A stretch of 33,706 nt of DNA from Akkermansia sp. (lineage in GTDB: Bacteria; Verrucomicrobiota; Verrucomicrobiia; Verrucomicrobiales; Akkermansiaceae). The notes beneath the pieces are model-generated. The model was not told the DNA's origin and ran no database searches. It was given only the letters and a program-made list of their open reading frames with translations. Both the position numbers and the translations under genes were made by a program. Positions 8,478 through 19,384 of this stretch are shown here, one piece after another. Position 1 is the first letter of the stretch, and each line of letters opens with the position of its first letter. The stretch lies in assembly GCA_022787425.1 (NCBI GenBank), contig JALFWB010000026.1, forward strand, positions 1-33,706, given 5' to 3'.

Positions 8478-8505
8478 ATTTTACTCTATATCGATGCCAT
8501 GTCAA
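8478..8505 (-). promoter_or_regulatory. Promoter of the Rrf2 regulator
   Basis: TTGACA (8505-8500) and TAAAAT (8483-8478) lie on the minus strand, 16 bases apart. The predicted start near 8471 leaves a leader of roughly 8-11 bases. Confidence 0.65.
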
Positions 8506-8589
8506 GCCCGCTCTGCGACCTTTCGATTTTCCGGGAGCAAGAAGCGGGGGGCTGCTGCCGACTTTTTTCGCGTGATTGTGTCATACTGC

Positions 8590-8617
8590 TTGCAAAAGCC
8601 GAAAAGTGTGGTATACT
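8590..8617 (+). promoter_or_regulatory. rpoD promoter (distal)
   Basis: TTGCAA (8590-8595) and TATACT (8612-8617, preceded by GG) are 16 bases apart. A second possible promoter follows, with TTGACA at 8640-8645 and a TATACC-like -10 at 8665-8670, although its spacing is long. Two promoters would fit a gene for the primary sigma factor. Confidence 0.55.
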
Positions 8618-8687
8618 ACGCACGCGTTTTGCCGAGCACTTGACAAAATGCGTAATGGGTGGAGTATACCCCGATAATTTCTGCGTT

Positions 8688-11210
<2,523 letters not shown>

Positions 11211-11234
11211 TCCCGCCGCTGTAAGCCCTTACTC

Positions 11235-11274
11235 ACCCCTGCCCGGTGAACTCCATCGGGCGGGGGTTATTTGT
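11235..11274 (+). terminator. rpoD terminator
   Basis: ACCCCTGCCCG pairs with CGGGCGGGGGT across an 11-base loop, with one G-T pair, and is followed by TATTTGTG. It lies 25 bases past the rpoD stop. Confidence 0.7.
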
Positions 11275-11296
11275 GTCCGGCAGAAGACACGGAGTC

Positions 11297-11331
11297 AGAA
11301 AAGAACCCCGGGGCAACAGCCTCGGGGTTCC
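11297..11331 (-). terminator. Terminator of the deacetylase operon
   Basis: On the minus strand, AACCCCGAGGC pairs with GCCCCGGGGTT across a short loop, then CTTTTCTG. It lies 20 bases past the stop of the disordered-protein gene at 11351. Confidence 0.65.
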
Positions 11332-11350
11332 GGAAAGTGTGGGGAGTGCC

Positions 11351-12202
11351 TCAAGCCTCCTCCTCATCATCGGCCTCGTCATCATCGAGCTCGATGTCCT
11401 CGTTGCTCGGAGCGGCGTCTGACTTGGGGCGGGGGGAGGCATTGTGGCGGGCGGACTCCTGCAGGAAGAGATCGGCAACACGGAAAGCGCGGGCGGAGGC
11501 CTCGCGTGCGGTGCGGTCATCCATCAGGGCCAAGCCCTCCTCGGTCACCTCGCCCAGGAAAATCTTCCAAGCGCAACGGAAGAGTGCCTCGGGGGAGACG
11601 CGCGAATCCCGCGGGCCTTGCTGCTGCTGAGGTTGCTGTTCGCCGTTGCCTCGGCGGTTGCGGTTGCGGCGGCGCTTACGTCGACCGTTGCCACCCTCAT
11701 TGCCGCCTACGGTTTCCGGTGCGGCAAAGCCGGGGGCCGGGGGAAGCGTGGCTGCTTCTACCTCAGGTCGGTCCTCGTAATCCGGCACATTGGTCTCCTT
11801 CCGGGGAGCGGTGGGCTCGGCCTCGGCGGGGGCGGCCTCATGTTTGGGCTCGGCGGGAGCAGGCGTGGGCGTGGGGGCCGGAGCGGGTATGGGAGCGGGT
11901 GCCTCCGCTGCAGCGGGCACGGGGGCCGGAGCTGCAGCCGGGGCCGGCTCAGACGGTGTTTCCGGCGCGGGGGCGGGGGTTTCCGGTGTCATCTTAACGC
12001 GGCGCACACGAACGGTTCGTGGCTTGGGGGCAGCAGCTGCTTCGCCCTCCGCGGCTTCCTTCTTGGCACGGGGCTTGCGGGTGGTCTTGGGCTTATCTGC
12101 AGCAGCGCCTGCGGCCTTGGTCCTGCGCACTGTTTTGCGCACCGTCGGCTCTGCGGCGGGCGTTTCTGCCGCATTGGCATTGGTGTTGTCTTCTTGGTCC
12201 AT
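11351..12202 (-). CDS. Uncharacterised disordered Pro/Ala-rich basic protein
   Basis: The 283-residue protein is of unknown function. Residues 1-70 are Ala/Lys/Arg-rich (KTVRRTKAAG, RKPRAKKEAAEGE). Residues about 75-130 are almost only Pro, Ala and Glu. A very basic patch RRKRRRNRNRRGNG follows, then a Gln-rich QQPQQQQ, and then a short foldable segment (SPEALFRCAWKIFLGEVTEEGLALMDDRTAREASARAFRVADLFLQE) with an acidic tail. The basic patch suggests nucleic-acid binding, and the design resembles disordered RNA-associated proteins, but this is inference. It is 12 bases downstream of the deacetylase gene, shares its transcript and has no signal peptide. Confidence 0.75.
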   Translation of the reverse strand: MDQEDNTNANAAETPAAEPTVRKTVRRTKAAGAAADKPKTTRKPRAKKEAAEGEAAAAPKPRTVRVRRVKMTPETPAPAPETPSEPAPAAAPAPVPAAAEAPAPIPAPAPTPTPAPAEPKHEAAPAEAEPTAPRKETNVPDYEDRPEVEAATLPPAPGFAAPETVGGNEGGNGRRKRRRNRNRRGNGEQQPQQQQGPRDSRVSPEALFRCAWKIFLGEVTEEGLALMDDRTAREASARAFRVADLFLQESARHNASPRPKSDAAPSNEDIELDDDEADDEEEA

Positions 12203-12214
12203 AATGATTTAACT

Positions 12215-13507
12215 TCATTGTTGACCCGGCATGTCCTTGTCCACCCGGAAAGACCACTCTGCTTTGCGAGCTGAGCCATCGGTACCGGTCCAAGTAACAT
12301 GTACGGAGATGTTCGGCATGTAGATGCGGCAGGGTGGGGTCCACTCAATGGTCTTTTTGTTGGCATCTACCTTAGCGGGTACGCGGCCGAAACCGCTTAC
12401 TTTCATATGCAATGTGGAAAAATCAACCCCGGCGGCGTCTCCCAGGTTGGCAGAGATGGTCGGTACCTCGCAGGGAACGGTGCTGGCGGGTTTCGGGAAA
12501 ACGGGGAAGGGGGGCAGGGGGGTAGAAGCGGAGAGGGTGCCCGGGGTGGTTCCCGTGGAGATGCTGCGTCCTTGCTCCGCCACGCGGAAATCCATGGCGT
12601 TGCGGAAGATGGAGGGGTCGGTTCCGAAGATCATGTAGCGGTGAATCAGCCATGGGTTTTCCGACTCCGTTACCTTGCCGGGAATGACGGTGAAGGCAGC
12701 CACATAGCCGTAGCCGGGCAGTTTGTCCACCATGGCTTGCGTGTTGTATCCGCCGGGGTAGCAATAGGTGTTAATCGGGCCGAAAAGCTCAGTGAGTTTG
12801 GTGAGAGACTGGCCGATTTCTCGGTCAATGAGCTTGTTGTACTCCTCCTCTCCCTTAGCGGCGGCTGCCTTCCAACTGCGGGGGTAAAGGTGACCGGTGG
12901 AGTGGCTGCCGATGCTGGCACCGTGGGCCATCATCTCGCGTATCTGCTCCTTGTTCATGCTGTCGCCGCGTCCGGTCAGGTACTGAGTGTAGAGGAAAAG
13001 ATGGAAGGGGTAGCCGTATTCGCGCAAAATCGGGTAGGCATCCGTGTAGACGCTCTTCCAGCCGTCATCCATGGTGATGAGGATGCATTTTTCCGGCAGT
13101 TGTCGCGCGCCGAAACGCCACTCGAGGAACTCCTGCATGCTGATGACCTTGTAGCCGCTCATGCGGATTTCCTCCATCTGTCGGCGGAATTCGGAGGTGC
13201 GCATCAACATTTCCGTCACCGGCTTAGTCTCACTGAAGTTGTGGTACCCCAGCACGGCTACACGTGTGCGATCGCGGGGAACGAGTGCCTGGGCTGAGGG
13301 GGCTGAGGGGGCCGGGGTGGATACGGGTGCCGTCGGGGTGTCTTCCTGTGCCTCCGGTATGTCATCCTGCCATTTGGGCAGCTTAGCGGGGATACCTGTT
13401 TCTTCCGGAAACTCGGGCAGGGGCAGTACATCTTGGGCAACCGCCATCAATCCCGGTGTACACAGCAGCGCCGGGAGAAGCGTCAGTAGCAGTATCAAAA
13501 ACCTCAC
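12215..13507 (-). CDS. Secreted polysaccharide deacetylase (NodB/CE4 family)
   Basis: The 430-residue protein has a signal peptide (MRFLILLLTLLPALLCTPG, cleavage probably after AVA near residue 24) and a Pro/Ala linker to about residue 80. A NodB-type domain follows: VAVLGYHNF (about 83-91); ITMDDGWKS with the metal/catalytic Asp pair at about 147-148; SHSTGH with the metal-binding histidines at about 202 and 206; and YCYPGGYN. The family removes N- or O-acetyl groups from polysaccharides such as peptidoglycan or chitin-like glycans outside the cytoplasm. The C-terminal 100 residues look like a beta-rich accessory domain (SVHVTWTGTDGSARKAEWSF). The start is GTG at 13507, which falls on the predicted transcription start. 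The substrate is unknown. Confidence 0.87.
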   Translation of the reverse strand: MRFLILLLTLLPALLCTPGLMAVAQDVLPLPEFPEETGIPAKLPKWQDDIPEAQEDTPTAPVSTPAPSAPSAQALVPRDRTRVAVLGYHNFSETKPVTEMLMRTSEFRRQMEEIRMSGYKVISMQEFLEWRFGARQLPEKCILITMDDGWKSVYTDAYPILREYGYPFHLFLYTQYLTGRGDSMNKEQIREMMAHGASIGSHSTGHLYPRSWKAAAAKGEEEYNKLIDREIGQSLTKLTELFGPINTYCYPGGYNTQAMVDKLPGYGYVAAFTVIPGKVTESENPWLIHRYMIFGTDPSIFRNAMDFRVAEQGRSISTGTTPGTLSASTPLPPFPVFPKPASTVPCEVPTISANLGDAAGVDFSTLHMKVSGFGRVPAKVDANKKTIEWTPPCRIYMPNISVHVTWTGTDGSARKAEWSFRVDKDMPGQQ

Positions 13508-13513
13508 GAGCTC

Positions 13514-13542
13514 ATGCTACCACAGAGCCCTGCTTGTGGCAA
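13514..13542 (-). promoter_or_regulatory. Promoter of deacetylase operon, predicted leaderless
   Basis: TTGCCA (13542-13537) and TAGCAT (13519-13514) lie on the minus strand, 17 bases apart. Six bases separate the -10 box from the GTG start at 13507, so the transcript should begin at the start codon. Confidence 0.6.
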
Positions 13543-13625
13543 GCATTTATTCCGTCACGCTCCCTTTTTGCTCCCGCGCGCGTGTCATGGTCGCTTTTTT
13601 GCTGTTCATAGCGGCGTAAATGTGG

Positions 13626-13631
13626 TAGAAT
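13626..13631 (+). promoter_or_regulatory. -10 box of the membrane-protein cluster, predicted leaderless
   Basis: TAGAAT, preceded by TGTGG, lies 7 bases before the ATG at 13639. The -35 element is weak (TTCATA at 13605-13610, 15-base spacing). Confidence 0.45.
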
Positions 13632-13638
13632 GCGTGCC

Positions 13639-14424
13639 ATGCAGACACCGGAAATCATATGCAAGCCCACGAGGGATACCTTTGTGCGCTTCTTTATTGT
13701 GCTTGCGGCACTTCTGGGGTTTACTGTGTACTTTTTCTATGATGGTGCGGTGGGTTACCGCCGTGCGAACTTGGCTTATTTTGCTTACCGGTCTTTTGCA
13801 TCGCTCGGCGAGGTGGTGGAGGACGGAGAATGGGAGCAGAAGAGTGCGGGGGTGTGGCTGCAGGGCTACGGAGGTGATGAATCCGCCCCCTTCATCAAAG
13901 CTCAGTCGGCGCGTTACCCCCTGCCTGCGGGAACGCGGAAGTCCCTCCCGGAGGGGCTGTCGGCAGAGGTGCTGCAGAACGGTTGGAGTGAGAGTTGGGC
14001 CGAATACAGCCGCGTGCATGGTCTGCCCATCAAACCTGCGGATCATCCCTATGATGAAGGTGCCATCCGTGAGCAGTGGTACGCCGGGGGAGTTGGTGCG
14101 CTGCTGTGGGCCGTGTTGCTGTATTTTGCCCTGCGCACTCGTTTCCGGGTGATGTCCCTGCGGGGAGATGTTCTGACGGTTGCAGGCCGCTCGTTCCGCA
14201 TTGAGGAGATCGAGTGCATTGACCTCCGCCAGTGGGGACCGGGATTCAAGGGGGTGGCTTATTTCACCGTCGGCGGACGGAAATTACGCGCGGACGGTAT
14301 GACCTACGGCGGTTTCAATGAACCGGTGGAAGCTGCCGAGAAATGGATGAATGCGGTTCTGTCACAGTACCATGGGGAAGTTATCGAATATGTCGGCAAA
14401 AGAAACAACCGAGCCGCCGACTGA
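13639..14424 (+). CDS. Uncharacterised two-TM membrane protein
   Basis: The 261-residue protein (MQTPEIICKPTRD) is not recognised. One membrane segment lies at about residues 17-34 (RFFIVLAALLGFTVYFFYD) and a second at about 147-165 (AGGVGALLWAVLLYFAL). A domain of about 110 residues sits between them. A cytoplasmic-type beta-rich end (VMSLRGDVLTVAGRSFRIEEIECIDLRQWG) reads like a PH-type or bPH-like fold. An ATG at 13630 is possible, but the -10 box at 13626-13631 covers it, so 13639 is preferred. It overlaps the next gene by 35 bases and leads a plus-strand run that reaches der. Confidence 0.75.
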   Translation: MQTPEIICKPTRDTFVRFFIVLAALLGFTVYFFYDGAVGYRRANLAYFAYRSFASLGEVVEDGEWEQKSAGVWLQGYGGDESAPFIKAQSARYPLPAGTRKSLPEGLSAEVLQNGWSESWAEYSRVHGLPIKPADHPYDEGAIREQWYAGGVGALLWAVLLYFALRTRFRVMSLRGDVLTVAGRSFRIEEIECIDLRQWGPGFKGVAYFTVGGRKLRADGMTYGGFNEPVEAAEKWMNAVLSQYHGEVIEYVGKRNNRAAD

Positions 14425-15703
14425 AGCGAGCGCTGCCCGCCGTGCGGCATCACGCCGTCGCAGCTTGCGGCGGCTGTGGCGCTATGTGCTTTCCCGCCGC
14501 TTTGCGATGCTCCTGCTTTGTGCCTGTATCGCCTGTGAGTTAGTGGTGCTTGCCGTCGGAACTTGGCGCCGCATGGATGCTCTCTACCGGCACAAGGTTG
14601 AGCTGGCGCGCTTGGAGTTGGCGCGGGAGGAGGTCGCTGTTATGGCTTCTACGCTTGAGGGTAGGGACGGCGCGGCTTCTCTGGGGGGGGCTCCGGAGTC
14701 TCCTGCCGATGCCGATGAGGAGGACCCCGATGCTGCCCCGCCGCTCCGCGCGCGCGATGTGGACGTGATCGTGGCCATGGAGAGCACCGATACGGATGAC
14801 GCCTCCACTGAGACCACGGAGGCTGATAGCACTGAGGACGGCAGCAGCGCCGAGGATGGGAAGGCTGCTCCCGAACAGGCGACTTCCGCCGAGACTGCCC
14901 GAGAGGATGAGCAGGAGGCGGATTCCCTTATCCGTAAGGGGGTTGCCGCTATGGTGGCAGGTGATATGCGTGCCTGTGTTGTCGCGCTGGAGGAGGCCCG
15001 GACCCTCGCTCCGTCTCACCCGGCTTTGCTCTACTACTACGGTTTGGCCTACGATAAGCTGCAGAACCCCGCTAAAGCCCGGGAGTTTTATAACAAGCTC
15101 TTCCGCATGCGGGAGTCCGCCGGAAAATACTTTGTGCGCGCCTCCCGCCGCTTGGAGCACGGCAGCAGTGGGGAGTCTCTGCGCGGTAAGATTGCGTTCG
15201 GTCCCTTCCGAACCGCTGTGGAGTCGGATGACCTAGGGGGACAGCATGTGACGATTTTGCTGCCGGTGATGCTCACCCCGGGTGAGGAGGTGAGGGCGGA
15301 GGATATCTACATTCACGTGCAGTGCTTTGTGCTCAGGAACGGTCGCAAGGTGATTTTCTCGCCCGTCAAGCCCAAGCTCACTTGGCAGCAGGAGCAGCCC
15401 ACTTGGGAGGATGTGGAGGAGAACCTCGTCATCAGTCTGGAGCTGCCCCCGCCCGGGCAGGACCCATCGGTCGATTCCTCTGCTCTGGCGTACTATGGTT
15501 TTACTGCTAAACTTTTCTATAAGGGGGAGCCCATGGACTGCATGGGGAGCCCGTCCGCGCTCATCCTGCATGAGCAGATTATGAACAGCCGCCGCTCCGG
15601 GCGCACGCGCAGCAACGATTCCTCTGATGGTTTGCTGCCGGATGATGGTCTGGATTTCTCCGAGGAGGCTCTCCCCATGTCCGAACTTCCCGTACCGCTT
15701 TAA
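14390..15703 (+). CDS. Uncharacterised membrane-anchored TPR-like protein
   Basis: The 437-residue protein starts at MSAKETTEPP, chosen because GGGGAAG at 14374-14380 is a fair Shine-Dalgarno, rare in this window. A basic N-tail (RRAASRRRSLRRLWRYVLSRR) precedes one membrane segment (about residues 38-57), giving an inside-N/outside-C anchor. Then come a helical stretch, an acidic low-complexity linker (about 100-175), and one to two TPR-like units (KGVAAMVAGDMRACVVALEE, LLYYYGLAYDKLQNPAKARE). A beta-rich C-terminal domain completes it (about 265-385, with VTILLPVMLTPGEEVRAEDI). Its start lies inside the preceding gene and it ends 14 bases before the pseudokinase gene, so the three are probably co-translated. 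The function is unknown; an envelope scaffold is a guess. Confidence 0.78.
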   Translation: MSAKETTEPPTEASAARRAASRRRSLRRLWRYVLSRRFAMLLLCACIACELVVLAVGTWRRMDALYRHKVELARLELAREEVAVMASTLEGRDGAASLGGAPESPADADEEDPDAAPPLRARDVDVIVAMESTDTDDASTETTEADSTEDGSSAEDGKAAPEQATSAETAREDEQEADSLIRKGVAAMVAGDMRACVVALEEARTLAPSHPALLYYYGLAYDKLQNPAKAREFYNKLFRMRESAGKYFVRASRRLEHGSSGESLRGKIAFGPFRTAVESDDLGGQHVTILLPVMLTPGEEVRAEDIYIHVQCFVLRNGRKVIFSPVKPKLTWQQEQPTWEDVEENLVISLELPPPGQDPSVDSSALAYYGFTAKLFYKGEPMDCMGSPSALILHEQIMNSRRSGRTRSNDSSDGLLPDDGLDFSEEALPMSELPVPL

Positions 15704-15717
15704 ATACCATTTGCCGT

Positions 15718-17100
15718 ATGTCTGCCGTTTTTCGAGATTTTCCCGCTACGATGGGTGACTACACCGTTACGCGATTGTTGAGCGTGCGCGGTGACTCAGA
15801 GTTATTCCTCGGTACACAGAACACTACGCAGCGTTCCGTAGTGCTGGAGGTGCTGCCTGCTCATTCGGATGAAGCCGTTTTGCAGCAATTCTTGGCTGCG
15901 GCGCGCGCCCAAGCGGCCAACGAGCTCCCCTGCGTGGGGCAGGTTTTCGCCGTTGCGCCGGAGGGGGATTTGTGGCACATCGCTCAGGAGTTGCCTCCCG
16001 GTATTTCTGTGACGGATTCCCTGGCTTCCGGTCAGGGGCTCAGCAAGGGACAGCTTCTCCGTGTGCTGCGAAATGCGGCTCGGCTGTATGAGGCTTGCCG
16101 ATCGAGGAACCTCAATGTGCGCCCTCTGCAGTTGTGTGATGTCTTTGTGCAGGGGGAGGAGGATGTGCGCTTTCTTTCCCCCTTGTTGGGTGGGGAGTAC
16201 CCTGCGGAAAAGCACTTGGCGTTGGTCGGGCAACTGGCCGCGCTGCTGAGTACATGCGCCCCTGCCGAGGTGAAGGATGACGTGCAGTTCTCCACACTCT
16301 TCCGTTGGATGGAGGAGGGGGTGAATGGTTATGCGCTCCGTTGGGTGGATGTGGAGAACTATGCGGAGCAGATTGCCGCGCGCCTGGGTATTGCCTTGGA
16401 TGCCACCGAGCCGGAGGAGACGCCGGAGCAGAATGCCGCGGCGCAGAAGCGCGATGCCATGCGTAATATGCGCCGCTTCGAGCGGCTCGCTAAGCAACTG
16501 GGAATCAGTCTTGCCGTGGTGGCCGGGTTCGCTTGTCTGGGGCTTTTCCCGTTCCTGTTAAATGTATTTACTCAGGAGGAGGCTGCGGCAGGAACCTTGG
16601 TGTGTACTCGCGATGGTAAGGATTTCGTGGTTGCGGCGCGTCCTGTCTCTGTGCGGGAATACCGTGAGTTCCTCACGGCTATGGGTATCGCTTCCTCTCA
16701 GCTCAAGGCCAAGGTCAACAAGAATATTCCCCCGCAGTTTCACGACCACACGCCGCAGGATTGGCGCAATATGTCCGAGGCTGCCACGCTGAAGGTTACG
16801 TGGAACGGCCGGAAAATGACGGATAATTCGGCTGTTACCAATGTCACTTATTGGGATGCACTCGCCTATGCGCGTTATCGCGATACCGCATTGCCGGATG
16901 CGCCCACCCTGCAGGGGGTGCGCTCGGGGCGTTCCTCTAAGCTGGATGAGTGGTCTGCTACGCTTACTCCGGAGTCTCCGCTGTGCCCGGAGGGGTGCGT
17001 GATTTTCTCGGCGGCTGACGGTAGGTTGCAGCCGGGGGTGCCGTCCGATCAACGTTCGCCCATGCGTAGTTTCCGCATTCTCGTTCCTTCTCAATCGTAG
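15718..17100 (+). CDS. Pseudokinase - transmembrane - FGE-sulfatase-like fusion protein
   Basis: The 460-residue protein opens with MGDYTVTRLLSVRGDSELFLG and VVLEVLP, which align with the glycine loop and VALKVLP strand of PknB-type Ser/Thr kinases. The ATP-binding Lys is Glu (about residue 44). The HRDLKPEN loop is replaced by VRPLQLCD and no DFG is visible, so it should not phosphorylate. A membrane segment lies at about 262-282 (GISLAVVAGFACLGLFPFLL). The outer part (about 300-458) resembles a degenerate formylglycine-generating-enzyme/SUMF1 domain: PVSVREYREFL, NVTYWDALAYARYRDTALPDAPTLQ, and a final SFRILVP like the family's GFR end. Kinase-FGE fusions are known in the PVC group, for example chlamydial Pkn1. 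The role is probably binding or scaffolding in the envelope (inference). Confidence 0.8.
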   Translation: MSAVFRDFPATMGDYTVTRLLSVRGDSELFLGTQNTTQRSVVLEVLPAHSDEAVLQQFLAAARAQAANELPCVGQVFAVAPEGDLWHIAQELPPGISVTDSLASGQGLSKGQLLRVLRNAARLYEACRSRNLNVRPLQLCDVFVQGEEDVRFLSPLLGGEYPAEKHLALVGQLAALLSTCAPAEVKDDVQFSTLFRWMEEGVNGYALRWVDVENYAEQIAARLGIALDATEPEETPEQNAAAQKRDAMRNMRRFERLAKQLGISLAVVAGFACLGLFPFLLNVFTQEEAAAGTLVCTRDGKDFVVAARPVSVREYREFLTAMGIASSQLKAKVNKNIPPQFHDHTPQDWRNMSEAATLKVTWNGRKMTDNSAVTNVTYWDALAYARYRDTALPDAPTLQGVRSGRSSKLDEWSATLTPESPLCPEGCVIFSAADGRLQPGVPSDQRSPMRSFRILVPSQS

Positions 17101-17108
17101 TTAATATC

Positions 17109-17951
17109 ATGAAAAGTATCGTATCTCTCGTCTGTTGTCTCATAGCTTTGTTCCTGTCTCTTCCGGTTCAGGCTCAGGTGGATGTTCATGTGGAACCAAC
17201 GCGCCGAACCATGTTGCTCGGCGAGAATGTAATCGTGAAGGTCACGTTTGTGAACCATACGGATGCCAAGATTTCGTTGACGAATTCGCCGGAGCACCAG
17301 TGGCTGTCCTTCAGCGTACATGAGTCCGGTCAGTCGTATAACATGAGGCCGCTGGCCCGCACGCGTTTCCCCAAGCTGGAGCTCTCTCCGGGTGCTCGTA
17401 AGTCCTATGAGGTCAATTTGTCTCCTTACTTCAATTTTCAGCGTGCGAATAATTACCAAGTCGTTGCCTCGGTTGTCATGCCGGACGGCGTTACGACTTA
17501 CTCCTCTGCGCGGGCTCCGTTTCTGCTTTCCGCCGGCAGTGAGGTGCGCTCTTTCCGTGTGCAGCTGCGCGGGCATCGTATGAAGATCAGCGTGCGCATG
17601 CTCATGCTCAATCAAAAGACTTGCCTCTTCGGTCAGGTGTATGATATGGATTCCGATCGCGTGGTCGGTGCCTGTTACCTCGGGCAGCATCTCAATTTCC
17701 AGAAGCCGAGCATCATGCTGGATTCTGCGCAGAACCTGCACTGCCTCGTTCAGTCGACTCCGGTGTATTTTACCTATTCTGTTATGGATACCCATGGCCG
17801 CCGTTCCACCTGCAAGATCATGGAGCGTTCCGGCGGGCCTGTGTCGTTGAGCGGTACCGGGCGGGGGATTTCTCCGGTCGGTGTGGTTCCCTACGTCAAG
17901 AAGCCTGCTAAGCAGGAAGATGAGCACAATATCACCGATCGTCCCTTCTGA
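17109..17951 (+). CDS. Secreted beta-rich protein of unknown function
   Basis: The 280-residue protein has a clear signal peptide (MKSIVSLVCCLIALFLSLPVQAQ, cleavage after AQA near residue 22). The mature part begins VDVHVEPTRRTMLLGENVIVKVTFVNHTD, the pattern of an Ig-like or BatD-type beta-sandwich. Conserved-looking aromatic and beta segments continue to about residue 230, and the tail is polar. No catalytic motif is seen. It starts 8 bases after the pseudokinase gene and ends 2 bases before der, so it belongs to the same operon. It may be a periplasmic partner of the two membrane proteins upstream (inference). Confidence 0.75.
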   Translation: MKSIVSLVCCLIALFLSLPVQAQVDVHVEPTRRTMLLGENVIVKVTFVNHTDAKISLTNSPEHQWLSFSVHESGQSYNMRPLARTRFPKLELSPGARKSYEVNLSPYFNFQRANNYQVVASVVMPDGVTTYSSARAPFLLSAGSEVRSFRVQLRGHRMKISVRMLMLNQKTCLFGQVYDMDSDRVVGACYLGQHLNFQKPSIMLDSAQNLHCLVQSTPVYFTYSVMDTHGRRSTCKIMERSGGPVSLSGTGRGISPVGVVPYVKKPAKQEDEHNITDRPF

Positions 17952-17953
17952 TT

Positions 17954-19372
17954 ATGCCCTCTGTTCCCACTATTGCCATCGTTGGTCGCCCCAATGTGGG
18001 CAAGTCTGCTATCTTTAACCGCATGGTCGGTCGCCGAATCGCAATCGTGCACGATCAGCCCGGTGTTACTCGTGACCGTTTGTGCGCTCCTGCGCGTATC
18101 ACGGATTATGAGGCTCTGCTGGTGGATACCGGCGGTATCGGTGCCACGTTGGATGACGGTTTTGCCGGTGCCGTGGCGAGGGAGGCGGATATCGCGGTGA
18201 ATGCGGCGGATCTCATTCTCTTTGTCTGTGATTGTCGTGATCATCTCACGCCGGTGGATCGTGCCATTGCGGCAGATCTGCACAAGGGCAATGTGCCGGT
18301 GCTGCTGGTGCTGAACAAGGCGGATACGGAGAAACAGGAGCTGAATGTCGGGGAGTTTGCGCCGCTCGGTTTCACTGATATGGTGTTTACTTCCGCTGAG
18401 CACGGTCGCGGTTTCGCTTTGTTGGCCAAGAAGCTCAACGATGCGCTCAAGTCGCTGGGGGCCGCGCCCAAGCAGGCGGAGCTCGCGGCGGATGCTGCGC
18501 CGGAGGAGGAGCCGGAGGCCGAGCTCGTCTCGGCGGATTCGCCTATCCGCATGGCCATCGTGGGGCGTCCCAATGCCGGTAAATCTTCTTTGGTCAACGC
18601 TATTCTGCAGGATGAGCGCACCATTGTTTCCGATGTGGCGGGGACGACGCGTGATGCGATCGATGTGCCGTATGAGCGCGGCGGTAAGCGTTATGTGCTC
18701 ATTGATACGGCGGGTATGCGTCCGCGTTCCAAGCGTGATACCTCGGTGGAGGTTTTCTCGGCCATGCGCAGTGAGAAGGCGATCCGCCGCTCTGATATTT
18801 GTTTGCTCGTGATTGATATTGCCGCCGGGGTCACACAGCAGGACCGCCGTATCGGTTCCATCATCGCGAAGGAGTGCAAGCCTTGCATCATTGTGGTGAA
18901 TAAGTTTGACCTTTATTGCCCGGATTCGCCGCTCTCGGCTCGCAAGGAGGCAGTCAAGGAGCACATCAAGGAGAATCTTTTCTTCTTGGACTATGCGCCG
19001 GTGGCCATCGTTTCCGCCAAGGAGGGCAGGGGTATGGATCATATCTTCAAGGCTCTGGAGCGTGTGCGTACATCGGCTTGCAACATGCCCGGTACGGGTG
19101 AGCTGAATCGGTTGTTGCAGCGTGCTATGGAGATGAATCCGCCGGGCCAGCACCGTGTGCTGCGTAAGCGGCTCAAGCTCTACTATGCCACTACGGCGGT
19201 GAATGATAAGTACACGACGATTCCGGTGCCGACTTATGTGCTGTTCGTGAATGATAAACGCTTGCTGGCGGACAGCTACGCGCAGTATCTGCGTAACACC
19301 ATCCGCAGCCGGGTGGATGCCACGGGGGTGCCCATCGTGCTGTCGCCGCGTTCCCGGGTGCGCAATGATTAG
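17954..19372 (+). CDS. der: Ribosome-assembly GTPase Der (EngA)
   Basis: The 472-residue protein has two tandem Era-like G domains and a C-terminal KH-like domain. The first P-loop is GRPNVGKS (about residues 11-18), with switch motif DTGG and NKAD. The second P-loop is GRPNAGKS (about 201-208), with DTAGM and NKFD. An acidic linker (about 170-195, EEEPEAE) joins them. The KH-like domain (about 365-472) includes PPGQHRVLRKRLKLYYAT. The family binds 50S precursors and is essential for large-subunit maturation. Length and motifs are normal. It starts 2 bases after the secreted-protein gene, so an essential gene appears to depend on the upstream membrane-protein cluster for transcription unless it has an internal promoter. 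Confidence 0.97.
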   Translation: MPSVPTIAIVGRPNVGKSAIFNRMVGRRIAIVHDQPGVTRDRLCAPARITDYEALLVDTGGIGATLDDGFAGAVAREADIAVNAADLILFVCDCRDHLTPVDRAIAADLHKGNVPVLLVLNKADTEKQELNVGEFAPLGFTDMVFTSAEHGRGFALLAKKLNDALKSLGAAPKQAELAADAAPEEEPEAELVSADSPIRMAIVGRPNAGKSSLVNAILQDERTIVSDVAGTTRDAIDVPYERGGKRYVLIDTAGMRPRSKRDTSVEVFSAMRSEKAIRRSDICLLVIDIAAGVTQQDRRIGSIIAKECKPCIIVVNKFDLYCPDSPLSARKEAVKEHIKENLFFLDYAPVAIVSAKEGRGMDHIFKALERVRTSACNMPGTGELNRLLQRAMEMNPPGQHRVLRKRLKLYYATTAVNDKYTTIPVPTYVLFVNDKRLLADSYAQYLRNTIRSRVDATGVPIVLSPRSRVRND

Positions 19373-19384
19373 CCTCTGCGTGTC

